Positions 46,804 to 53,224 of a stretch of DNA of 53,224 nt are shown piece by piece (within the stretch, counting starts at the first letter, position 1; every line of letters begins with the position of its first letter). The translations under genes were made by a program, and so were the position numbers. Origin of the DNA: Nemertoderma westbladi (Eukaryota > Xenacoelomorpha > Nemertodermatida > Nemertodermatidae); assembly GCA_032718475.1 (NCBI GenBank), contig JAUCBJ010000638.1:1-53224 (forward strand). Direction: 5' to 3'. The notes below the pieces were generated by a model. The model saw only the letters and a list, made by a program, of their open reading frames with translations. It was not told the origin of the DNA and ran no database searches.

Positions 46804-47943
46804 GGGGGGGGGGGGGGGGGTAGCGCATTTTCAGACCAAAAAGTCGAATTTTTGAAACATATCCTATCTGATGGAGAATTTCATGCTGAATCCAAATATG
46901 GAAACCGTTTTCCCATATCTTGCTTAGTTTTCGAGATATCTGGGATAGAAGATACTGGCTCCGATGTATCGCGATATCGGTAAAGGAGATGAAGTTTGGG
47001 GTTTGCATTCAATTTCTGAATATTTCTGTGCTCAGTGGTGCTAATTGGATGTCTCCACGAGAAAGAGCACAAAATTTTAATTGAGAAGATATTTTTTTAT
47101 GATTATTGGACCTACTGATCAGTTTATAAGACAACTTCAAGTCTCCGGAATGAAGACGGGACTCGAATAAGCGACTCTGCGGTCTTTGCGGGATTACACG
47201 GAATAGACTTATCGGTCATCGGAGATCTTCAAAATGTATAATCTCCAGTTCTAGTGGTCGTACGAAGTTCGTTTTGGGCTCATTCGAAAGCTCTTTTCTC
47301 AGAGACCAAAGTTACCATTTGGTTTGGCAAACTCTTGAAAGCTGCCTGAGCAATCATAACTTGAACAAAATTTGCAAGGCATATTTTACCCAAATTCATG
47401 TTATGTTGCTTTACAACCATTTTGTCTTAAATCAAATGGTAACTTTGTTCTCTAAGAAAAGAGCTTTCGAATGAGCCTAAAACGAACTTCGTACGACCAC
47501 TAGAACTGGAGATTATACATTTTGAAGATCTCCGATGACCAATAAGTCTATTCCGTGTAATCGCGCAAAGACCGCAGAGTCGCTTATTCGAGTCCAGTCT
47601 TCATTCCGGAGACTTGAAGTTGTCTTATAAACTGATCAGTAGGTCCAATAATCATAAAAAAATACCTTCTCAATTAAAATTTTGTGCTCTTTCTCGTGGA
47701 GACATCCAATTGGCACCACTGAGCACAGAAATATGCAGAAATTGAATGCAAACCCCAAACTTCATCGCCTTTACCGATATCGCGATATATCGGAGCCAGT
47801 ATCTTCTATCCCAGATATCTCGAAAACTAAGCAAGATATCGGAAAACGGTTTCCATATTTGGATTCAGCATGAAATTCTGCATCAGATAGGATATGTTTC
47901 AAAAATTCGTCTTTTTGGTCAGAAAATGCGCTACCCCCGGCCC
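46804..47943. mobile_element. TTAA-flanked 1.14 kb foldback MITE
   Basis: TTAA at 46800-46803 and 47944-47947. The two halves, about 46821-47325 and 47430-47935, are near-complete inverted copies (outer word TAGCGCATTTTC/GAAAATGCGCTA), leaving about 100 bp of loop. The left end has a 17-base G run, the right end CCCCCGGCCC. The opposite arm of the host foldback shows the unfilled site with one TTAA at 49571-49574. TTAA specificity suggests a piggyBac-type transposase in trans. Frames such as 47682-47873 and 46881-47072 are mirror copies of the same non-coding sequence. Confidence 0.88.
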
Positions 47944-48167
47944 TTAATTATTCATTTGTACTTTATTTTAGATTTACCAATAATTCGTTTTATATATTGG
48001 TTTCTATATGACCTCATTGACTTTCATCTCGTTAGACATAGGGTATACAACTCCCTTACTGGTAACTAATTACTCTTATCTATATCCAGACAGCTTTATC
48101 GTTGACCTTTGACACCCAATTAGCTTTAACCAAGCAACAGTTTATTAATAATAGTTGTATCCAAGCG

Positions 48168-48690
48168 CCCCCCCCCCCCCCCCCCTCTCGTGACACCTCT
48201 GATTACTAATTACTCTTACCTATATCCAACCGCCTGCAGTTCCATAGTCTGCCGCTAGAGGGCGTATTATCTGAAAATTAACCTCTTCTCTAACTTTGTT
48301 ATTTTCATTCCGAATAGGTTTAAACTCGGTAGGCATCTACTACGGCATAGGCCATATCTTTTGCGGAGTCATAGAGTAGTCCGAAGTTCCACTGTCTGCC
48401 TCTAGAGGGCGTATTATTTGAAAATTAACATCTTATCTTGCTTTGTTATTTACAATCCGCAAAACTATGAAGTTATATTGCTTAAGAGTTCTAAGGGGCG
48501 AGCCATGAGGCAAGATGTTTGAGACTTATTTAGATATATTATTACTTAATTTTGACCCCCCAGTCGGTATCTATTACAATATGGGCTATATCTTTTACGG
48601 AGACACAGAATAGTCTGAAGTTCCTCAGTCTGCCGCTAGAGGGCGAAATGTCTCAAAGTGAAAACCATATAGTAACCATGAATTGGTTAC
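48168..48690. repeat. C run followed by three copies of a CTGCCGCTAGAGGGCG block
   Basis: An 18-base C run is at 48168-48185. The word CTGCCGCTAGAGGGCG or a one-base variant occurs at about 48249, 48396 and 48630, each preceded by AGTTCC and mostly followed by TGAAAATTAAC. These are diverged copies of a short repeat. Confidence 0.7.
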
Positions 48691-48747
48691 TAGGCAATAA
48701 TACTGCATTTTGCAAAGTTAGACCTATTGCTGACCGAACGAAAACTG

Positions 48748-48822
48748 CCCTGGTTCATGCGGGGATCGAACCCATGACATGCGGGAGATGTGAATTCAAC
48801 GCAACCACTACACCAAGGTGGA
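48748..48822 (-). other. Degenerate tRNA-like sequence (SINE head)
   Basis: On the minus strand there is an A-box TGGTGTAGTGG (48805-48815) and a B-box GGTTCGATCC (48763-48772) at tRNA-like distance. The acceptor arms do not pair, so it is a tRNA-derived relic, not a tRNA gene. Confidence 0.45.
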
Positions 48823-48886
48823 ACAGTAACCTTCGAATTTGTTCGTTGACGTTCGAATTTGTAAGACTCTCATTTAAGACCTGACA

Positions 48887-49383
48887 CAGACTATGCCTCA
48901 CTGAGGCATAGACTATGACTCACTGAGGCATAGACTATGCCTCACTGAGGCACTGAGGCATAGACTATGCCTCACTGAGGCACTGAGGCATAGACTATGC
49001 CTCACTGAGGCACTGAGGCTAGACTATGCCTCACTGAGGCATAGACTATGCCTCACTGAGGCACTGAGGCATAGACTATGACTCACTGAGGCATAGACTA
49101 TGCCTCACTGAGGCACTGAGGCATAGACTATGCCTCACTGAGGCACTGAGGCATAGACTATGCCTCACTGAGGCACTGAGGCATAGACTATGCCTCACTG
49201 AGGCACTGAGGCATAGACTATGCCTCACTCACTGAGGCACTGAGGCATAGACTATGCCTCACTGAGGCACTGAGGCATAGACTATGCCTCACTGAGGCAT
49301 AGACTATGCCTCACGTGAGGCATAGACTATGCCTCACTGAGGCATAGTACTATGCCTCACTGAGGCCATAGACTATGCCTTCA
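48887..49383. repeat. Self-complementary minisatellite
   Basis: Units of 22 bp (ACTGAGGCATAGACTATGCC plus TC) and a longer form with an extra ACTGAGGC. Each unit contains the perfect hairpin GAGGCATAG-A-CTATGCCTC, so the whole ~500-bp array can fold on itself in many registers. Confidence 0.92.
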
Positions 49384-50319
49384 TTAAATGAGGCAATCGA
49401 GAGCGCTAAATAGTACGAGGTGTGCCCCGATAAATTGTTCATTCATGCGTAACTGGTAACTTAGGCGATAGCTTGTCTTAAGTTTAGGCCCTTCGCTAAC
49501 ATTAACTCCAAAATAGTTACCAGTAAGGGAGCTGTATACTGTATTATTAAAATAAAGTACAAATAAATAATTAATTTAAAATTAAATACAAATAAATAAA
49601 GTAAAATTAAATACAAATAATTAATTAAAATTAAATACAAATAAATAAGTATTAATGAATAAAAGAGCCGCGGTGTCACTTATGACACCCTCTTGGCCCT
49701 CTAGGCGACATTTGGACCACACTGACAATATTGTGTATCGGATTGATTAATTAGGATAATCAATTAAACCCTAATTAGGAGTCGTAAGACACCTATTAGG
49801 GTTTAATTGTACTAATTAATTGATGACACCTGTCAATTAGGGTCTAATGAGCCTAATTAGGAGGTGTCACCCAGACAGTCTGGCGCTAATGACACCCAAT
49901 GACACCCATAGGTGTCATTGGGTGTCACCCAGACAGTCTGGCACCAGTCAGTGGGGTCCAACTGTCACCGAGAGGACCAAGACCCTACTACTACTCCTGT
50001 TTTTCCTGTTGTTATGACATGTGGTCTGATACTACAACTGTTCAGGACATAGCCCTTTGGCTAGGTAGCCACGATTAGTACTTGACATATTCGATGAAAT
50101 GGTATGTCATGTCTACATAATAAATTTAATAAAAATAAGAGATTTTCGGAGATTTAAACCCTGAACCCTGGGATTCGTTGTTATCATCAGCAGCACAAAT
50201 AACACGTCCTATTGCACTACATGAAATAAATAGGTACAGTGGTTCAAGGTACAATAGGTAAATAGGTGTATTAAATCCCTAAAAATAAATTTTCAATCAT
50301 GTATATTTTATTTTTACAG

Positions 50320-51448
50320 AGTTGGATTTATAATTGGAACTGGATTTGTTTTTCTTGCTTCTATGCTTCTCTACATTGCGTGCAAGTGCTGTCGTCCTCG
50401 GTGCCAGAGCAGACACCTCAATGGTCCAAATATAAGGGAAGGGAGACTCATAGACCAACCCGAATGTCTGAATGCAACTGATGGGAGACTCAACACACAA
50501 TGCAACTTGGATCAACCTTTGAACGAGGACCCTTTCTGCCACCCTATGTGTAATACAGTGAGCCCACTTTCTCCTTATAACCCTGCGGTAACATTAGACA
50601 GAGTCTATAAGGGAAAGAAAATCGGACGTTTTTCTGAGAAAGCACTGATAGACCGGGAAAACCTTTTGACACCTGAGTTAGGCATTCGATTTCCAAGAGT
50701 TCAACATTCTACAACACCCGAATTAGGCAGAAATGTTAGACAATGTAAGACACCGGAATTAGGCAGATATGTTAGACAAAGTAAGACACCGGAATTAGGC
50801 AGAAGATCCCCAAATAGAGATTATACAACATACAAATCTGGCAATAAGAGTGTTAGACATTGTACAACACCCGAGTTAGAAAGTAGGGGTAGAAGTCATT
50901 TGCCAGCATCTGATATCGACAGTTGTGGGGGAGTTAAGAAATCTACAACACCTGAGTTCGGTAGTCGGGATGTTAGAAATGCGACTACAACACGAAGTAG
51001 TAGCACACAGACTGAGATATTCATTATAATGCCAACCTCAGATGAGGAATCCTCAGCCAATGAGTTGCCACATTTAAATAGTTTTCGTTCAACTCCCCGT
51101 GCTGCGCACCGTAGAGCGAATTGCACTCAGACTGAAACAACTGCACAGAAAGCAGAAGTACCTCGCAGTCCACGGTACAACAACAGGAGGCCAGTATCGA
51201 GATCAGTAACACCGAGTAACCGGTACCTCTCTCCTCCGACTCCGGTTTCGCCGAACCTATCTGCATGCAATCACACACCCACGCCTGACTTGCGTCTACC
51301 GGTACTGCAGCAATGTCAGTGCTCAGCTTTTCCTAACCGCTGCCTTGTCTGCCAGTGCACACCGGTAACTCCACCCCCAAGACAGCCCATCAGATATGGG
51401 AATAACCAATCACCGAACTCAAACAACAACTGCACAACATCAGTATAA
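50320..51448 (+). CDS. TPELG-repeat membrane protein, exon 2 (membrane segment and cytoplasmic tail)
   Basis: Acceptor TTTTTACAG ends at 50319. The exon opens with a ~21-residue hydrophobic segment (VGFIIGTGFVFLASMLLYIA) followed by CKCCRPRC, a likely palmitoylated juxtamembrane cluster. The ~350-residue tail is disordered and rich in serine, threonine, proline and arginine, with six TPELG or closely related TPEL/TPEFG words spaced unevenly between about residues 140 and 250. It is cysteine-containing near the end and finishes TTSV, which fits a class I PDZ ligand (T-x-V). An ATTAAA at 51567-51572 is a plausible polyadenylation signal. With exon 1 this is a type I single-pass protein of 419 residues. 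I do not recognise a family; the cysteine-rich ectodomain of Shisa proteins is absent. Confidence 0.75.
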
Positions 51449-52739
51449 CTTTTGTATCTGCTGTATTTATTGACATAATGTCGTTTCATAATGTTTAATG
51501 TTTGATAAATTGTTTTAAAGTCAATGTATAGACATGATTATTTAAAATATATTTTTTATTTGTTCAATTAAATATTACTTGTTAAAATTAATCGAAACAG
51601 GTATTGACTCATAAGCGTACGGGAACCATTTCCACCGGGGGGGGGGGGGGGGGGGGGCACGGGCCAACCCCCCCCCCCCTTGTCAATCACCCCCCAAGGA
51701 AAATAAAATATAATATTTATATAAAATTTTAATATTAATAATATTTATAAAATTGTATAATTCGCGGGCAGTGCGATGTCGCGTGGTGGCCACAATAATA
51801 TTAAGTTACTCAAAATATTCACATATTTTAGTGGAATTTATACAACTTTACTTCTCATTTAGCGGTTTATTTTATTTATAGTTACTGTTACTAGTGATAA
51901 TTGAACAGTAACGTATCTAAGTTTCGGTCAAGCAGTAGGATTAACCATGAGTGTTACAATGGCAAAAGTATAGTAGGCCTACACATACTGTACTATAGTA
52001 GTGCCACATGAGAGTAGATAATAAATGGAGGAGGGGGGAGGGGGTATAGGAAGGCATTAGAATTTGAGAGGAAATTGTGGATGTTAAAATAGTTCTTAAA
52101 GCGGAATATTGAATATAAGTGAATGTAGATAACAAGGAAGAAAATGCGATAGGAGCGAGCTGAATTTTTTTTAAACAATGTTGAGATTTGGCACATCTAA
52201 ATCAATCGGGGAACTGCCCTTCCCCAGAATCAGAATCAGACAGAGTTTGAATGCATCAAATAACCGCCAAACTTCTCTCAGTAATTAATTGAACAATTAT
52301 TATTGTATATTCCTATCATCCTTTCCTTTAGGTAATCACATATTCCTTTGCCTATAGAGACCAGTACTACTACAGTACTATATCCATGCTGGGCACTAAC
52401 TGTTGAGCTGAGTACTCTAAGTCTCTTGATGTCACATACACGCGAATGCTAAACCACGTTCGTAGCGACATTACAATAATAGAGACATGACATTCCGAGA
52501 TAATACGATTAAAAACATTCTCTGATACTCGATTAATAAAAACTACAATATTCGGAGGCCACACCGCACCTAACCGACAACACCTGTGACAGTGACAGTG
52601 AGTGAATCTGGCAGTATCCCACATTCACAGTCGTTGCTAATATCGGGATTACATGGTTGAGTTTGAACACAGTAAATAGTTTAATTTAGTTTATATATAT
52701 GGTTCCAGAGTGCGATATTAAATATTGTTGAGGTGCTTT
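51449..52739. other. 3' flank and intergenic
   Basis: It holds the ATTAAA noted above, a 21-base G run (51637-51657) followed by a 12-base C run (51668-51679), and AATAAA near 51699. No gene accepted; 52370-52624 minus is open but featureless. Confidence 0.45.
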
Positions 52740-52928
52740 ATGGTTTGCGGTTGTTCTCTTTTACTTTATCAATCTAATCATTGTAATAAATAATGCAAAT
52801 CTGGAAGACATAAGTTATTCCAGTGTGTGTTTAAAGACGAACCAAGATCATCAAGATTCGTCAAATGCTCAGTTCGAGTTTCCTGTGACATTAAACATCT
52901 ACATGGCCGGAATATATCGATCTTTTAG
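52740..52928 (+). pseudogene. Possible degenerate THAP-domain fragment
   Basis: An ATG-initiated stretch beginning MVCGCS is followed, in the same phase past one TAA near 52791, by GRHKLFQ, KDEPRSS and FVKCSVRV, ending at TAG 52926-52928. This order (cysteine pair near the start, then a phenylalanine/lysine block and a WVK-like word) resembles a THAP zinc-finger domain, common in transposases and transposase-derived host genes. The second C-x2-H pair is not visible. Assignment is tentative. Confidence 0.27.
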
Positions 52929-53224
52929 ACAGGGAAAGACTCTTTCCATCCACATACGAAGTGTTTAATTGTCAGCAAAATGAAGATAAATGCCCCCCCC
53001 CCCCCCCCCCCCCTTTCTAGCGGGAGAATTCCCCAGAGAAACTCAAATAGATCAGGGAAACATCACTGTGGAAATAATTGGCATCATGCTGAAATTGAAT
53101 TGCATCATGATTTTTAGGTCCTCCAACAATACGAGGAGGAGGAAGGCTTTGTTGCGACACTGAATCGATGAAACAACAAGGATTCTAACTATTTACCTGA
53201 GGTTGCAACTTGCAGATATTGCAT
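52929..53224. other. Right edge, nothing recognised
   Basis: Contains a 21-base C run (52993-53013). No gene or repeat boundary seen before the window ends. Confidence 0.45.

Larger units (their letters stand above)
42161..49994. mobile_element. Long-inverted-repeat (foldback) element hosting two nested insertions
   Basis: The left arm (about 46473-46803, continuing at 47944 and up to about 48068) and the right arm (about 49500-49968) are inverted copies, with outer words GTGACAGTTAGACCCAACTGAC and the reverse complement of GTCAGTGGGGTCCAACTGTCAC. Similarity continues outside the Gypsy element (TAGTAGTATAGGCTTGG at 42161 against the reverse complement of CCAAGACCCTACTACTAC), so the Gypsy copy landed inside this arm. 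TCCTGT at 42155-42160 and 49995-50000 is a possible target duplication. No transposase is left. The ends are tentative. Confidence 0.6.

Noticed and set aside
46775-48069. Mirror-image frames in the two halves of the TTAA element
   Set aside because: The same non-coding arm sequence is read on opposite strands; the frames carry unshared stops.
48748-48822. Functional tRNA gene
   Set aside because: A and B boxes are present but acceptor arms do not pair and no anticodon stem can be formed.
50320-51448. Shisa-family adaptor
   Set aside because: The helix followed by a cysteine cluster is similar in layout, but the required cysteine-rich ectodomain is absent from the 43-codon first exon.

Overview
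The window is animal nuclear DNA, most likely from an AT-rich, transposon-dense invertebrate. The reasons are spliced genes with GT/AG introns, a metazoan-type unorthodox aquaporin and an ABCC/MRP transporter, Bel/Pao and Gypsy LTR retrotransposons, tRNA-derived repeats, many minisatellites and long G or C runs. I cannot name the phylum. There are no bacterial features such as operons or ribosome binding sites.

Host genes, left to right. (1) A probable 3'-terminal proline-rich exon of a plus-strand gene (1041-1120) whose other exons lie off the left edge. (2) A single-exon AQP11-type superaquaporin on the minus strand (2648-3439). (3) A complete three-exon ABCC multidrug-resistance-type transporter on the minus strand (28951-35318, 1591 codons before the stop). 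(4) A two-exon gene on the plus strand (41970-42100 joined to 50320-51448, 419 codons) for a small single-pass membrane protein with repeated TPELG motifs and a PDZ-ligand-like C-terminus. (5) A possible degenerate THAP-like fragment at the right edge.

Mobile DNA fills the rest. From 4145 to 22090 there is a tandem duplication of a ~3.03 kb unit. The first unit was split by an 11.9 kb Bel/Pao element (5355-17233) with TG...CA LTRs about 99.6% identical and a 5-bp AACTC target duplication; the second unit keeps the empty site. This element has an intact 1048-residue Gag but no reverse transcriptase, RNase H catalytic part or integrase, and carries an extra, partly broken reading frame next to its 3' LTR. 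From 24190 to 28200 lies a foldback-like element containing a 17-bp minisatellite (about 73 copies) and a second repeat with a TAAAGTANGGGAC motif roughly every 175 bp. Around 38.5-38.9 kb two related repeats carry hammerhead ribozyme cores; one is complete and also has tRNA-like A and B boxes.

The intron of the membrane-protein gene (42101-50319) is almost wholly a nest of transposons: a long-inverted-repeat element (about 42161-49994) that received a Gypsy element (42182-46463) in one arm and a 1.14 kb TTAA-flanked foldback MITE (46804-47943) further in. In the Gypsy element the reverse transcriptase is gone and its place is taken by about 50 bp of its own LTR in inverted orientation, which supplies an in-frame stop. 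Both LTR elements therefore lost RT yet kept full-length gag, and would need another element's enzymes to move.
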